Assembly (NCBI RefSeq): GCF_023091745.1
Contig: NC_068910.1
Span: forward strand, 131,147,170-131,211,169
Length of the DNA stretch: 64,000 bases
Source of the DNA: Budorcas taxicolor
Taxonomy: Eukaryota > Chordata > Mammalia > Artiodactyla > Bovidae
Direction: 5' to 3'
Below, piece by piece: positions 21,399-32,870 of the stretch. The notes under the pieces were generated by a model, which saw nothing but the letters and a program-made list of their open reading frames with translations, had not been told where the DNA came from and did no database searches. Each line of letters begins with the position of its first letter. Position 1 is the stretch's first letter. The translations under genes and the position numbers were made by a program.

Positions 21399-21996
21399 TA
21401 AATAAGACAGTGTGGTTTTTTGGCAAAAGAATAGATAAATAGGCTGGTCAGACACAATCTGGAGTGAAAAGGCAAACCACAGAATTGAAAAAGATATTTT
21501 TCATATCAATAATTGACAAAAAGCCTAGAATATAAGCCTAGAATATCAGAAAAAATAAATATACATAAGGAAAAAGACATAATTTTTAAAAGGGGGAAGA
21601 GAGATATAGACACCTCACTAAAGGAATATCTAAATAGTCACTAGACATATGAAATGTACAACTTCTGTGGTTATCAGGGAAATGCAAATTAAAACTACAA
21701 AGAGACATCAGTTTATATACAAAAGAGTAATTTTTTTCAAAAAGATTATACCAAGTGTTAGTAAGGAGATAAGTAGGAATTCTCATTTACTACTGGTGGA
21801 AATATACATTGGTGTGACCACTCTGGAAAATTCTTTGGCAATATTTTCTAGTACTAAACATATGCAAATCTTTTAACCAAGTAATTCTATTCCTATGTAT
21901 TGCCCAACAGAAGAGATATAAACAAGAATTTCATATGTATATTTACAGCTGATTCATGTTGTTTTATAGCAGAAACCAACACATTATAAGGCAACT
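21399..21996 (+). repeat. Ancient L1 relic, continued
   Basis: Sense L1 resuming after the BovB: ATAAGACAGTGTGG, AAAAGAATAGATAAATAGGC, GGAAATGCAAATTAAAACTAC, then TACTGGTGGAAATATACATTGG. Typical ORF2 C-terminus to 3' region order. Confidence 0.82.
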
Positions 21997-22512
21997 GTTA
22001 CTGTTCAGTTGCTAAGTCATGTCTGACTCTTTGTGACCCCATGGACTGTAGCACACTAGGTTTCCCTGTACTTTACTATCTCCTAGAGTTTGCTCAAAGT
22101 CATGTCCATTGAGTTGGTGATGCTATCTGACCATCTCATCCTCCTTTGCCCCCTTCTCCTCCTGCCCTCAATCTTTCCCAACATCAGGGTCTTTTCCAAT
22201 GAGTTGGCTCTTCAATTCAAGTGGCCAAAGTATTGGAGCTTCAGCTTCAGCATCAATCCTTCCAGTGAATATTCAGGGTTGATTTCCTTTAGGGTTGACT
22301 GGATTGATCTCATTGCAGTTCAAAGGACTCTCAAGAGTCTTCTCCAACACCACAATTCAAAAGCATCAATTCTTTGGCTCTCGAACTTCTTTATGGTCCA
22401 ACTCTCACATCCGTATGTGACTACTGGAAAAAACCATAGCTTTGACTAGATGGACCTTTGTTAGCAAAATGATGTCTCTGCTTTTTAGTACACTGTCTAG
22501 GTTTGTCATACC
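21997..22512 (-). repeat. BovB LINE, 3' fragment (older)
   Basis: Antisense BovB tail of about 515 bp, from TTACTGTTCAGTTGCTAAGTC through the YGCESWTVKK-coding region to GTACACTGTCTAGGTTTGTC. More diverged than the young copies. Confidence 0.92.
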
Positions 22513-22551
22513 TTGGAAAGCAATTATCCTCCAATTAAAAATAAAAAGCAA
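22513..22551 (+). repeat. L1 3' tail scrap
   Basis: GGAAAGCAATTATCCTCCAATTAAAA plus A-rich tail resembles the last bases of a bovine-type L1 3' end. Too short to say more. Confidence 0.5.
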
Positions 22552-22785
22552 TGCGCCCAACACTATCCAAGGTAACTTCAGAGGAAAATTCACTTGTACA
22601 TCAAAAATAGCATTCCTTTGGATTATTTATATCAATTCAGTTACATAAATATTTCCAAACGTAGCAACAGCAATGGTTTAGAGATGTCAAATGAAAGAGA
22701 AATTATTACTGGCTGGAAATCTTTTTATTGTAAAACTCTTCTTGTACTTGTACATTACACATTTCTATTGATATTTTTTAAAAAT
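22552..22785. other. Unassigned spacer
   Basis: Short AT-rich stretch, nothing recognised. Confidence 0.3.
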
Positions 22786-23140
22786 AATTTCATGGCAGCA
22801 TTAATAGCTCAAAATTGAGAGCAATCCAAATGCCCATCAATGGTAAAATGAATCAATAAATTGTGACATGTTCACACAATGGAATAGTACACAGCAATAA
22901 AAAAGCACAGTATGGTTGAAGCTCACAAATTGTTGAGTGAAAGAAGCTAGACATAAATGAGTATTTACAGGATGACCCCATTAGTATAAATATAAATAAT
23001 ATATGGTGTTAAAGGTCAGGCTAGTGGTTACTTTCTGGGGGGTTTAGAGAATGGAAAAGGGTATGAGCACTGGTCAAATTGTACATATTTCTAAACATAT
23101 GTTACACTTTAATGAAATTAGTTAATTAAAACAAAAATGA
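22786..23140 (+). repeat. Ancient L1 relic, 3' end
   Basis: Sense L1 3' end: GCAATCCAAATGCCCATCAATGG, CACAATGGAATAGTACACAGC and an A-rich end near 23130. It closes the L1 that began at about 17185. Confidence 0.8.
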
Positions 23141-23475
23141 ACAAAAGAGATAGGACCCACTCAAGTTTTTAGAGCATCCTGAGAGGGATTAGAATACTAA
23201 GAGAATTTGGGCTACCAGTGAGACTGTGAGAAAACCCAGCAGTAATGAAACAGGAGACTGGGAACTGAGGAGGAAAGACAGCCAACAAGAAACTCACAGT
23301 AGCTGAATTCCTCAAGTGTTTTTAAAGAATAGAGTATTTAATATTCATTTTTAAGTTGTTTTTTGTGCTATGATTTGCTCTAACCTCTCTATGACCCCAA
23401 ATTTACTGCTCTCAAACCATGAGTAAAGTTTATAACATCTTTTAAAAATAGTAAAACAGGATAAAAAATAGTGAT
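23141..23475. other. Unassigned spacer
   Basis: No gene or named repeat seen. Confidence 0.3.
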
Positions 23476-24090
23476 GAAGAGAGATGGAAGAGAGGCTCTG
23501 CTATTAAAGGATAAGAATCCCAAAGGAAGGCATCTCTGCAAAGGTAACGCTTAGAGAGAAAAGAAGTGAGAGAGAAGAGTGTTTCAGGCTGAGAAAATGC
23601 TGAGACTTCAAGGCAGGATGTGCTGGGCACATTCAAAAACTAGTAAAGGAACCAGTGTGTGTGGAGCCAAGAAAGACTGTAGGGGGTGATGTCAAAGAAA
23701 CAGCCAGGAGCCAGATAATGCTGGTTTTCACGGGGCATGGATTTTACTAGGCTTTACTCTGAATGAGACAGGAAGCCATTGCACACAAAGTTTTGAGCAG
23801 AGAAATGACATATCCTGTTTTAAATCTATCAGTCCAGTTACCATGTGAAGAACAGAGATCTCGGCAAGGGTGGATGCCGAACCAGTTAGAAGGTTTTCTA
23901 AGGACAAGATAATGCTGGCTTAGAGGAACTGGTAGTGATGGAGGTGGAGAAAATAAGATGACTCTGAATGTATTCGGAGTCAGCAGACTTGCAGATGGAC
24001 TGGACGTGGAACGTGAGAGAAAGAAAGGCACCACTAATGCCTCAGGAAAGAACTTCCCAGCCAATGAGCTGACAACTGGTCGAGCTTTCC
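23476..24090 (+). repeat. Old dispersed repeat (family not named)
   Basis: Shares the phrase GAATGAGACAGGAAGCCATTG...TTTTGAGCAGAGAAATGACAT (23761-23810) with the 60.7-61.2 kb repeat (AGGAAGCCATTG...GAAATGACC). It continues with GCAGATGGACTGGACGTGGAACGTGAGAG. An ancient mammalian repeat by its diffuse decay. Confidence 0.5.
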
Positions 24091-24371
24091 TTTGATGCAG
24101 TTATCTGAGTGGAAGCCATTATTCCTTCATGGGGACTTCTGAAAATTCTTCTTTCTCCAGCTTACCTGCCAAAGAATCTCCTAAGAGGATCTTTGCCCTT
24201 TGAGGTGATAGACCCAGGTGACCTCTAAGATAGGTCATGTGCAAAATATTCTAGAACTCTAGGGCGGTTGGAACATGGTCTGCACACTATAAATTTTAGG
24301 CTAAATGGCTGCAAATTTCCTATACCAAAGTAATTTGTAAACTGCTATTGACCTTTTTCACTTCCCATGTA
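24091..24371. other. Unassigned spacer
   Basis: Nothing recognised. Confidence 0.3.
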
Positions 24372-24505
24372 TTTTTAAAAAAACTTTTTATTTTGTATTG
24401 GGGTATAGCTGATTAACAAAGAATGTGATAGTTTCAGGTGAACAGTGAATGGACTCATCTATACTATATATATGAGTATCCATTCTCCCCCAAACACTTG
24501 CTAAT
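24372..24505 (-). repeat. Artiodactyl L1 3'UTR fragment
   Basis: Antisense: AAACTTTTTATTTTGTATTGG, GGTATAGCTGATTAACAAAG and CCATTCTCCCCCAAACAC, the same region as 14077-14345. Confidence 0.78.
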
Positions 24506-25157
24506 CTGTTCTAACAAAGAGAGAGCCTGCCTCAGGATCAACACTTTTGCCAGGCATCAGTTCTGAAGCAGAAATTAACATCATTCTTTCTTCCTTCTGA
24601 TGCTGCTACTTTCTAATTGGTGTATGTTTTTCACTTACAGAGTGATGTAGTTTCCAATTTAGGTGAAATTACTTGGCTAAGAAAATTGGGTAATTTGAAA
24701 GGAAGATATTAAGGAGCTAAATGGACCAGTAACATTTAGATATGGTAAAAAGGGCAGAATGTAGAGGTGGTACATAAGTGCCTGACATTTGGGAAATAAT
24801 GCCTTATACTCTGTTATAGGATGCAAGGTGTGATGAGGCAGGTTTCAGTTCAAAGCAAATGAGAACTTTCTGACAATCAGAGCTCTCTAGGAAGATTCAA
24901 AAGGGCTGCCTTAAGGGTGTTAACCACATCCCCCTCACTCTGCGGGTTGAAGCAGAGGTTAGATGCCTGTTTGTTATGAACAATACTGTGGGAAGTCAAA
25001 CACCAAATAGGCTAGAAGCTGCCAACCAGAGAATATGAGATTTTTAAAATCAGAGCTTCCCAGAGATCTGGCCACTGAAGAGACTGGATTTTGGAGTAAG
25101 TTACATTAACTCCCTTCGAGTACAAATCCCAAAGAGCACCATAGAATGATACCTCTT
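24506..25157. other. Unassigned intergenic stretch
   Basis: About 650 bases without a recognised repeat or exon. Confidence 0.3.
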
Positions 25158-25170
25158 TCTTAACATCTAT

Positions 25171-25649
25171 CAGTCAGTTCAGTTGCTCAGTCGTGTCCGA
25201 CTCTTTGCAACCCCATGGACTGCAGCACACCAGGCTTCCCTGTCCATCACCAACTCCCAGAGCTTGCTCAAACTCATGTCCATCGAGTTGGTGATGCCAT
25301 CCAACCATCTCATCCTCTGTCATCCTCTGCCTTCATCTCCTCCTGCTTTCAATCTTCCCCAGCATCAGGGTCTTTTCCAATGAGTCAGTTCTTTGCATCA
25401 GGTGACCAAGGTATCGGAGTTTCAGTTTCAGCATCAGTCCTTCCAATGAATATCCAGGACTGATTTCCTTTAGGATTGACTGGTTGGATCGCCTTGCAGT
25501 CCAAGAGACTCTCAAGAGTCTTCTCCAACACCACAGTTCAAAAGCACCAATTCTTTTGCACTAAGCTTTCTTTATAGTCCAACTTTCATATCCATACATG
25601 ACTACTGGAAAAACCATAGCTTTGACAAGACAGACCTTTGTCAGCAAAG
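25171..25649 (-). repeat. BovB LINE, 3' fragment with TSD
   Basis: Antisense 479-bp BovB tail bounded by a perfect 13-bp repeat, TCTTAACATCTAT, at 25158-25170 and 25650-25662. It contains the antisense of the SLEGLMLKLKL and YGC-type coding region. Confidence 0.95.
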
Positions 25650-25662
25650 TCTTAACATCTAT

Positions 25663-26480
25663 AGGTTCAACAGAATTGAAGACAGGATAACTTTTTTCAC
25701 CATGTGATCCACTGTTATTTAACATCATTGTCTATGTACCACTCAAAATCATTGCCTATACCTCTGATGGGAGGTGTACAGACGGGGACCCACTGGCAAA
25801 GCACCTGGACAGTGTTCACCCTGATCAGGTCACAGTCCTGGCACTTCCTAGCTGCCCAGTCCTAAACACCTTAACCAGTTTCTTCGTCTTTAAAGTGGAA
25901 GTAACTCTAGCTCTTCAGAGTGATTTTCTTAAGGATATTTGAACGTTTTGCTCTGGTTGTAAGTTGATGACTGAAGAGTATAAATTCAGGCTAAGATTGC
26001 AGTGTCATTCGGCTTGGGGCTGAATTAATTCATCCTTTGGTCACTGACCAGACTGTGCTGGTAGTCAGCTAAAATGTCTAAGATATTTTGATGCAGACTG
26101 CTGCTGAGCCAAATCCCCCATTGTGAACTTGCACTGCTGGAGATGTGGGCCTGAGGCAGGACTTGGCATTTATTCTTATTAACTAGATTCTGCCTTTCAC
26201 TTTAACCTGGTGCTTCCACATTTGTTCAACTCCTTCTCTTACCCTACATTTGAACAGAAGGAGGTCAAACCAACAGAACTGAGCTAGGATGACGATGTAT
26301 TTGTGACTCTAGACGTGAGTGTCTGTCCCTTTGGAGCAGGAAAAAGAAAACTTTTTGCCGAGTATCAGGTTATTTTCTCCAATACCTCATTTAATGCTCC
26401 AAGAATCCCTTAAGGTAAGTGTTAACCCCAGTCTACTGAGAAAAAAATCTGCATTTTTCTTTACTTGACATTTTTAAGCA
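25663..26480. other. Unassigned intergenic stretch
   Basis: About 800 bases upstream of the CpG island region with no recognised exon. Composition is mixed and no repeat is evident. Confidence 0.3.
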
Positions 26481-26995
26481 TGGTAACTATGCAATTTTTT
26501 ACTCTTTCAGCTTAATGTTATTTTGTAAACACTTTATCACATTGCTTCATATTTTCCTTTATTTTTTTGGCTTTATAAGTAAATAAATACTCCCTCCTTG
26601 TTCTAAAAACATTTTGAGGCACTCCTGCCTTGATGTTTATCATTTTAACGACTATATTATAGCTCATTAAGTTATCCCAAAATATGAAAATATTTTATTT
26701 TACCAATTTCCTATTGTTGACAGGTTGGCTTTGTTTCTTTGCTTTTGTGGTTTTTTAAAAATTATGACATTCTGTAAAAAAACATCCTGCTATGAACATC
26801 TACACATAAGTATCTTTTGTTCTGGAAATTTCCCCAAGGATGGAATTAATGCATCCTCTGCATCAAAGAGGATAACAACTCTGGTGGCTCTTTATAGAGA
26901 CAAGCAAATTGCTCACGTAAAACAGTATGTGTTATCTGAGGATAAAAGGAAATAACTGGCTTTCTACAAAAGAAATTAATTTTCCACTTACTCAT
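26481..26995 (-). repeat. Ancient L1 3'UTR-like relic
   Basis: Antisense, with TCCTATTGTTGACAGGTTGG, TGCTATGAACATCTACACATAAG and GGAAATTTCCCCAAGGATGGAATTAATGC, which follow the layout of old L1 3' regions. Confidence 0.5.
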
Positions 26996-27573
26996 AAAGT
27001 ATTCGCGCCCCTGATAGGTGGCAGGTGCCATGCCAGGGAATGGGGACAGGAATGAGCAGGGGCGGCCGGTCGCGGTCTCCTAGCAGCTCACAGTCAGGTC
27101 GGACAGAGGAAATTACACCCGACAGGTGTCTGCCTCTGCCTAGGGAGGACCGAAGTGCCCTTTTGCGCAAGAGAGTGGAAGGAGGGAGCTGCCTGCAAAC
27201 ACCGAGCAGTTTCTGCAGCTTAGAACCGAGTCCTGCAGAATGAGTAAGAATTTTGGTACGCGATTTGTATTTATTTTACCTTGACTCTCCGGCCTTTCAT
27301 CGGAAAAAAAAAAAAAAGTTCCCCACTCCAGTACAGAGAAGGTTGGCAGAGTCGTAAGCCCCCAAACTCTTAAACTTCTTTGCATCTCCAAGGAGGAGGG
27401 AAGACGGGGTTCTTTCCGACCTGGGGAGCTGAGTCTGGGGTCCAAGAACCCCAAGGTAGCACCGGAAGGAACAGCAGAGGAGGCGAGCGCGTGGCCCGCC
27501 GCCGGGAGAACCAGACCCGACGCGCGATCTCGGCGCCGGGGTCCCGGGGACTCAACTCAGCACGACTGGGAAG

Positions 27574-27582
27574 CCGGTGAGG
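27574..27582 (+). other. Candidate 5' splice donor in CpG island
   Basis: CCG/GTGAGG, with the GT at 27577-27578, fits the donor consensus well and could end a first exon on the plus strand. Two weaker alternatives are GGG/GTGAGG near 27865 and CAG/GTAGGG at about 27892. No acceptor or continuing exon was recognised downstream. Confidence 0.3.
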
Positions 27583-27666
27583 GAACCAGGGCTGCCGGGT
27601 GGAGGGTCAGCGAGCAGCCCGCCGGAGAAGTGGAGCGGAGCTGGGCTCTGCAACTGGGGACCCCGA

Positions 27667-27689
27667 GGGGGCGGGCGCCAGAGGGGCGG
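27667..27689. promoter_or_regulatory. Paired GC boxes (Sp1/KLF-type)
   Basis: GGGGGCGGGC at 27667-27676 and GGGGCGG at 27683-27689 within the CpG island core. Such sites bind Sp/KLF factors. Their presence fits a TATA-less promoter but does not prove one. Confidence 0.55.
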
Positions 27690-28190
27690 AGCTCCGAGGC
27701 AGGGGCCGCGGCGGCGGTCCAGAGGGTCTGCGGGGGCTGCTTCGGCAGGACCCGAGGACCGGCGCCTCTCCGAGCCAGTGACCTTGACATCGCGAGTGGG
27801 CCCCGCGCGCCGTCTTGAGCGCGCCTCGTGGAGACCCACGGCCGACCGGCCGGCGCTGCCTGGGGTGAGGGAGCCCGGGCCGGGACGCCAGGTAGGGCCA
27901 CCGGCCGCGAGGAGGGCAGGCAGAAAGGGCCCGGGTGGGGAGACGGAATGGAGGATCTGGGGGTCGCGGGCAGGCGGCTAAGCGAAGGGCGCAAGCTGGA
28001 CCAGCTCAGCCCTGGGGACGCTGCGCGCAGGGCACGGGGGACGTCAGGGTCCAGCTTACAGGACCGAAGGCTTGCGGCTCCTCAGAAGCGGCAGTGGGTC
28101 ACCCTCTTAGATACACGGGAGGGCATGCGCACCAAAACGCGGCTTGTGGGGTGCCGTCTTCTGCCTCCGCCTTGTTTCCGCCTGTGACCA

Positions 28191-29775
28191 TGGTCAGAAA
28201 GTATTCCCTGTCCGTGTGTCAACAGGGAGCAGGCAGTTTTCTGGAGTATATGCATATGGAAGGCTACTGTGTCAGAATCCATCCTCATGGGCCATGAGTC
28301 CCCTCTCAGGATACTTGGCCCAAGCTTCCAGCTGCCTTGGGGACCTAGCCTCACTGACACCAAACTAAGATGTCAGTCCCCAGGCCTTTTCACCATATAC
28401 CATATTTCTTAGGAAGAAAAAAGAAGTACCAGTTTGATGGTCTTTTACTATTTATTTTTTAAAATTGTAGTTTCAATACATGGTTTATAAAAAATATATA
28501 ACTTCAAGAGATATTCCTATACTAGCATATGTGTCTATTTATACCCCCTTGTTTTTTAACCCATATCTATTTCTACCCTACTTCTTCCGTCCCCTCCTGT
28601 TGATTCTTTATCCCACCTCCTGCCTAAAAAAGTATCCAAAGAAAATGACGTCACCGCCACCGCCCGCATCCCTTAATCTCTAGGGTTTCTTGCTGGCCCC
28701 ACCCCTGATCTCTTTAAACGTCTTTCACCAGAGTAGCCCTTGGGGTAGTGAGTCCACTGCCAAGAGGACATTTCTTTCACTTGCCTTAACTCTCCCAGAG
28801 ATTCGAAGAAAGGAGCTTTGGGGAAGGGTCCCTGAAGAATTTTATACTACCAGTTATTTTCCTTAAACTGGACTTTCCAAATGCAATTTAAGTAGTCTGG
28901 TACTGATGAAAATTTATGAAGGAAATTTCCTGAAATGCTCTAGACTTCCAAAAGTTAACACTTCACTAGTTCCTGTTCCTGAAAGCAGAGCTTTGCCAAT
29001 CACAACTCTCACTACCTCTGTTGCCTCCATCCAGGACCAGCAAAGAAACAGGCATAGGATTTTTCATCAGTAGGAACCTAATAGGGTGGATTTTTATATA
29101 TGTGAAGGGGCTCAAGACATAGCTTTGTGGTAGTCAAGAGGAAAGGGGAAGGGATAGAAGAAGGAATTAGAAGGGGCTAGGGGATTAGAAGGGGGGAGCA
29201 GATCAAGACCCAGAAGAGGAGAATTCTGGAGGCAGGACCCTGTCATTTAGGAAGGACCCCCAGATGATGTGACTGGGAGACCACTCAGTCAGCTTGCCGA
29301 CAACCAGCACAAGTAACTATTTTCCAAGGCTTTTTCTATGCAAGAACAAAAAATTCAGAAGTGGAAAAAAAATCAACAAATCAAGCCACTTTTGTCTTTG
29401 TGATAAAATAGAAGCAGTTTAAATTATTTTTACTGAATTAATGGGTTTTGGTTTTTAGGAGCTGTGTAGACAGTTTAAAATAACCTAATAGCTACTCCCG
29501 TCACGAAGTTTTCCTTTGCTGTGTTCATTTTTTCATGTTGCATGACCTTGACCCCACACAGTTCAGGAAGTTCAGGTTGGATAGAAACTGCCACTTTTAA
29601 GAACCTTTTTGAAGGGGGGATTGGGAGAGAAGATTAGAAAATAAGGACTGAGCCTTGTGGTAAGGTGGGGGAATAATGAAGAGGAATGGTTTGAGTACCA
29701 CCTTGAGACTGGTAAGGAATCAGGTACAGTTCTTAGAACAAGGCAATAAATAAATAAGAGGTGAAGGAATCCATT
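28191..29775. other. Unassigned stretch downstream of the CpG island
   Basis: About 1.6 kb of mostly repeat-free sequence. It has an AT-rich part near 28430-28560, a perfect cAMP-response-type palindrome at 28646 and purine-rich sequence at 29150-29240. No exon is argued. Confidence 0.35.
28646..28653. promoter_or_regulatory. Perfect CRE palindrome
   Basis: TGACGTCA at 28646-28653, the full CREB/ATF consensus, followed by CCGCCACCGCCCGC. It lies about 0.5 kb past the CpG island edge. An 8-mer of this kind can occur by chance, but the CpG in it is normally lost unless protected. Confidence 0.45.
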
Positions 29776-30125
29776 CATCATTCATTTATGCATTCAAAAT
29801 GTTTGCAGAGTGCCTGGCTATGTACCAGTCACTGAGGGAAAGATGATAAATGAAACCAGGCAAGGTCTCTGATCTCCTGGGGTTTATAGATGTTTCAGGG
29901 AGGCAACCAATAGTAAGATAACTGAGTATTGAATATATGTAATTACAAACTAAGATAAGCTTTGTCAAGGAAAGAAAGAAAGGTCTTTGAGGGTGTATAT
30001 AGACTACTGTAGAGATCAGGGAAGGCTTTCTCAAGGAAGTTTCCCTTGAGCTGAGATTCGGGAGCAAGTGAAAATGTTGGGGGTGTAGGTGGCTTTGAGG
30101 CGGGATCAGAATCAGTTAGGAATTC
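29776..30125 (+). repeat. Old dispersed repeat (family not named)
   Basis: GCCTGGCTATGTACCAGTCACTGAGGG...GGGGTTTATAGATG...AGGGAAGGCTTTCTC...GAGCTGAGATTCGGG has the same ordered theme as the 30.95 and 60.66 kb repeats. Confidence 0.5.
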
Positions 30126-30154
30126 CATTTGGTTGCCAGTAATCAAGAAGGCAT

Positions 30155-30395
30155 TTTGTTATTTTGGTCTTCTGATGCAAACAGCCGACTCATTGGAAAA
30201 GTCCCTGATGCTGGGAAAGATTGGGGGCAGAAGGAGAAAAGGGCGTCAGAGGATGAGATGGCTGGATGGCATCACCGATGCAATGGACATAAACTTGGGC
30301 AAACTTGGTGAGATGGTGAGGGACAGGGAGGCCCGGGCAGCCAGGAGGTCACTAAGAGTCAGATACAACTGGTCGACTGAACAGCAATAACAATC
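30155..30395 (+). repeat. BovB LINE, 3' end (older variant)
   Basis: Sense BovB tail with GATGCAAACAGCCGACTCATTGG and GGTGAGATGGTGAGGGACAGGG, ending in CGACTGAACAGCAATAACAA. It shares an older-variant wording with the copy at 38.0 kb (AACAGC in place of ACTGA repeats). Confidence 0.9.
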
Positions 30396-30944
30396 ACGAA
30401 GGCAGATGTAGTGTTTGCAATACTGCATATGTACAGATGTAGAGCTGACATTTTTGGAATTTGGGAGAGATGCTTTGTTATCATAGCATTGTTTGTACTG
30501 CCCTGAGTTGGTCATGGTTTTCCATTGCTGATGGTCTTACTTTTAAATTTAATGTTTAGATGCATTTTAGTCTGTCAGTTTATTTTATTGTGCACAATAA
30601 AATGTATGCATTGTGCTTCAAATGTGAATCATCACACTGCTGAGGTAGATATGTGCATAACTCGCATACCAAATTTGGCTTGTGTGGTGGTAGCTCATTA
30701 TTGTCACTGAATACTTTCCCAGGTGAAAACAGGTGTGGCAGGTCAGCTACAGTGTCTTCTCTCCACTCCTATCCACTGCTTTGATTTTAGTTGCCCTAAA
30801 GCTGCATGTATCTCTTTAAGTTTCATATACAGTTGTTAGGTAAAGAAAAAAATTACTAATCGCATTGATGCAATAAAGTAAAATTAATATAAATCTCACA
30901 ATGTAATGGCATGGTGAGCTTTGACCAGGTATCATATTTCATGT
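30396..30944. other. Unassigned intergenic stretch
   Basis: No recognised gene or repeat. Confidence 0.3.
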
Positions 30945-31430
30945 GCAAACAAATATTTTTATTCATCCAACAACATTTATAGTGAACCTTCAATGTGCCT
31001 AGCACTCTGTGAGATACTGTGGGTAAGATGGATTAGTAAGATGATGAGACTTCATAGAAGTCTAAGAGGAGAGGGCATACTCATCTGTGCAAGGGTGGGA
31101 AAGTATTGTGGTTGCTGTAATGGAAGCATAAGTAGAGAACAGTGATGCACAAGGGAAAGGAGTGGTCATTTCTGCCAGAAAAGGTTCATGGAGGAGTTAA
31201 TACTTGAGCTGAATCTTGAAAGATGAGACATTCCGAAAGATAGACAAAGGGAAGAGGGCATTCTAGAAGAGGAATTCATGTGCCAAAACAAACAGGCATG
31301 AAACAGAGTGTCAAGGTCCAGGACGTGCAACTGGCTCGAAGAGCTAAGGCATGAAGAACAAAGAGGGGCTCATTAAGAGATGAGGCCGGAGTGGCAGACA
31401 TGCCAGGTCACAGAACCTGCATGCCATCAC
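30945..31430 (+). repeat. Old dispersed repeat (family not named)
   Basis: ATTTATAGTGAACCTTCAATGTGCCTAGCACTCTG...AGGAGTTAATACTTGAGCTGAATCTTGAAAG...GAGGGCATTCTAG...; same theme as the copy at 60.66 kb. Confidence 0.5.
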
Positions 31431-31433
31431 ACT

Positions 31434-31548
31434 GATAGCATTGTGGTTAAAGTATGTGCTCTGAGGTCAGACAGTCCCAGGTATGCATCATGGTTCTGCC
31501 ACTTGCCAGCCGTGGGGTAGTCACTTAGTAATAAATAAATAATAATTA
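31434..31548 (+). repeat. MIR SINE, 5' and core part
   Basis: GATAGCATTGTGGTTAAAGTATGTGCTCTG, then GGTTCTGCCACTTGCCAGC: the mammalian-wide MIR head and core. It is interrupted by a BovB tail and resumes at 31660. Confidence 0.8.
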
Positions 31549-31549
31549 C

Positions 31550-31658
31550 AACTCCGGGAATTGGTGATGGACAGGGAGGCCTGGCGTGCTGCGATTCATG
31601 GGGTCACAAAGAGTCGGACACAACTGAGCAACTGAACTGAACTGAACTGAACTGAATG
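31550..31658 (+). repeat. BovB LINE, extreme 3' fragment
   Basis: Sense, about 105 bp from CTCCGGGAATTGGTGATGG to four ACTGA-type units. It sits within a MIR copy. Confidence 0.92.
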
Positions 31659-31659
31659 G

Positions 31660-31750
31660 TAATGAAGTTGTTTCTCTCTCATAAGGTTGTTGCAGGAACT
31701 GAGGTTAAGTCATGGAGTACCTGGCACAGATTATGCACCCACTTGTTGCT
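31660..31750 (+). repeat. MIR SINE, 3' part
   Basis: CTCATAAGGTTGTTGCAGGAAC, then GTACCTGGCACAG: the MIR 3' segment displaced by the BovB insertion. Confidence 0.7.
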
Positions 31751-31765
31751 GGCTGTTATTTTTTA

Positions 31766-31964
31766 TCCTAGGGCGCTAAGAGTCAGATACGACTGAGTGA
31801 CTTCACTTTCACTTTTCACTTTCATGCATTGGAGAAGGACATGGCAACCCACTCCAGTGTTCTTGCCTGGAGAATCTCAGGGACAGAGGAGCCTGGTGGG
31901 CTTCCATCTACAGGGTCGCACAGAGTTGGACACGACTGAAGCGACTTAGCAGCAGCAGCAGCAA
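31766..31964 (+). repeat. BOV-A2 SINE, 5'-truncated
   Basis: Begins in the first monomer (GGGCGCTAAGAGTCAGATACG), includes the TTTCACTTTTCACTTTCATGC linker and a full second monomer, and ends in an AGC run. Confidence 0.92.
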
Positions 31965-32094
31965 GGGAGCCACTGGAGGGTTTTACATAGAGAAGAGACT
32001 TAGGGAGCAGTTTTATTTAGAGCACAGTTATTCTGGCTGCATGTGGATGCTGGGTGAAAGGGGGTTAAGTTTGGAGCAGAGCAGTCATTTAAAG

Positions 32095-32218
32095 CTGGAG
32101 AAGGAAATGGCAACCCACTGCAGTATTCTTGCCTGGAGAATTCCCATGGACAGAGGAGCCTGGCAGGCTACAGTCCATGGGGTCGCAAGAGTCGGACACA
32201 GCTTAGCAACTAAACCAA
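32095..32218 (+). repeat. Bov-A monomer SINE with TSD
   Basis: Sense 124-bp Bov-A unit (GGAGAAGGAAATGGCAACCC to GACACAGCTTAGCAAC). The 10-bp repeat TCATTTAAAG at 32085-32094 and 32219-32228 bounds it. It lacks the tRNA-like head. Confidence 0.93.
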
Positions 32219-32228
32219 TCATTTAAAG

Positions 32229-32868
32229 AGATTATAGCTATTCAGATGATAGTGATGATGCCCTGAACCATGAAGAAAAGGAGATAAGTGCTTGAGACAA
32301 CTGCAAGGTAGATGCCACAGAACTCAATTACTTACTAGTCGTGAGCAGTGGGATTCTGGTCTGTCATCCTTTGGTACTGTCATTCAGGTGTTCCTAGGAT
32401 AAACAAAAGGAAGCCAGGTATCAAGCAGGACTGCGAATCAGATATTTAGTTTATATGCTGAGAGCTTAATGATTGGCACCCCCCAAAAGCGGTCTTTTTG
32501 ATTTAAGAGACCTTTTGACACCTTCTATCTCATAACTTTGAAGGATCAGGAAGGTCTAGTCCATCCATAATGAATTTCACTTATTCATTCTCCCTGTCTC
32601 TTTCCTTTTCTCTCTCTCTCTTTCTCTCATTTCTGGGAGGCCTTTAGTTCCAGGTGGATGAACATTAGACTTCATTCATTTGCCATTGTCATTAAGTGGC
32701 ACATATAAAGGCTGCTTATGTTTGATACTTTTGGTGCAACTCTTGCCTGACTCTAGCATGACTGAGTTTTTCCTTCTCTTTTCTCAAGTGTCTGAGCGCA
32801 ATCCAATAACCTCTGGCTGAGGCATGTTTATTAAAGCCAGTGAGAATTAGAGGATTTAAGTGGTCCCT
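32229..32868. other. Unassigned intergenic stretch
   Basis: Includes a CT-rich patch at about 32596-32630 and nothing else I can name. Confidence 0.3.
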
Positions 32869-32870
32869 AT

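Larger units (their letters stand above)
27000..28190. promoter_or_regulatory. CpG island, candidate promoter
   Basis: The only extended GC- and CpG-rich, repeat-free block in the window. CpG density rises near 27003 (GCGCCCC), is greatest at about 27470-28060 (for example GCGAGCGCGTGGCCCGCCGC) and fades after 28142. CpG-rich DNA survives in a mammalian genome mainly where it stays unmethylated in the germ line, usually at promoters. GC boxes and splice-donor-like sites lie inside. I cannot identify a gene on either side. Several frames are open here only because stop codons are rare in GC-rich DNA; none has a recognisable domain. Confidence 0.8.

Noticed and set aside
27557..28297. Several overlapping long frames on both strands in the CpG island
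   Set aside because: GC-rich DNA has few stop codons. The Arg/Gly/Pro-rich products resemble no family, and frames on both strands are open equally.
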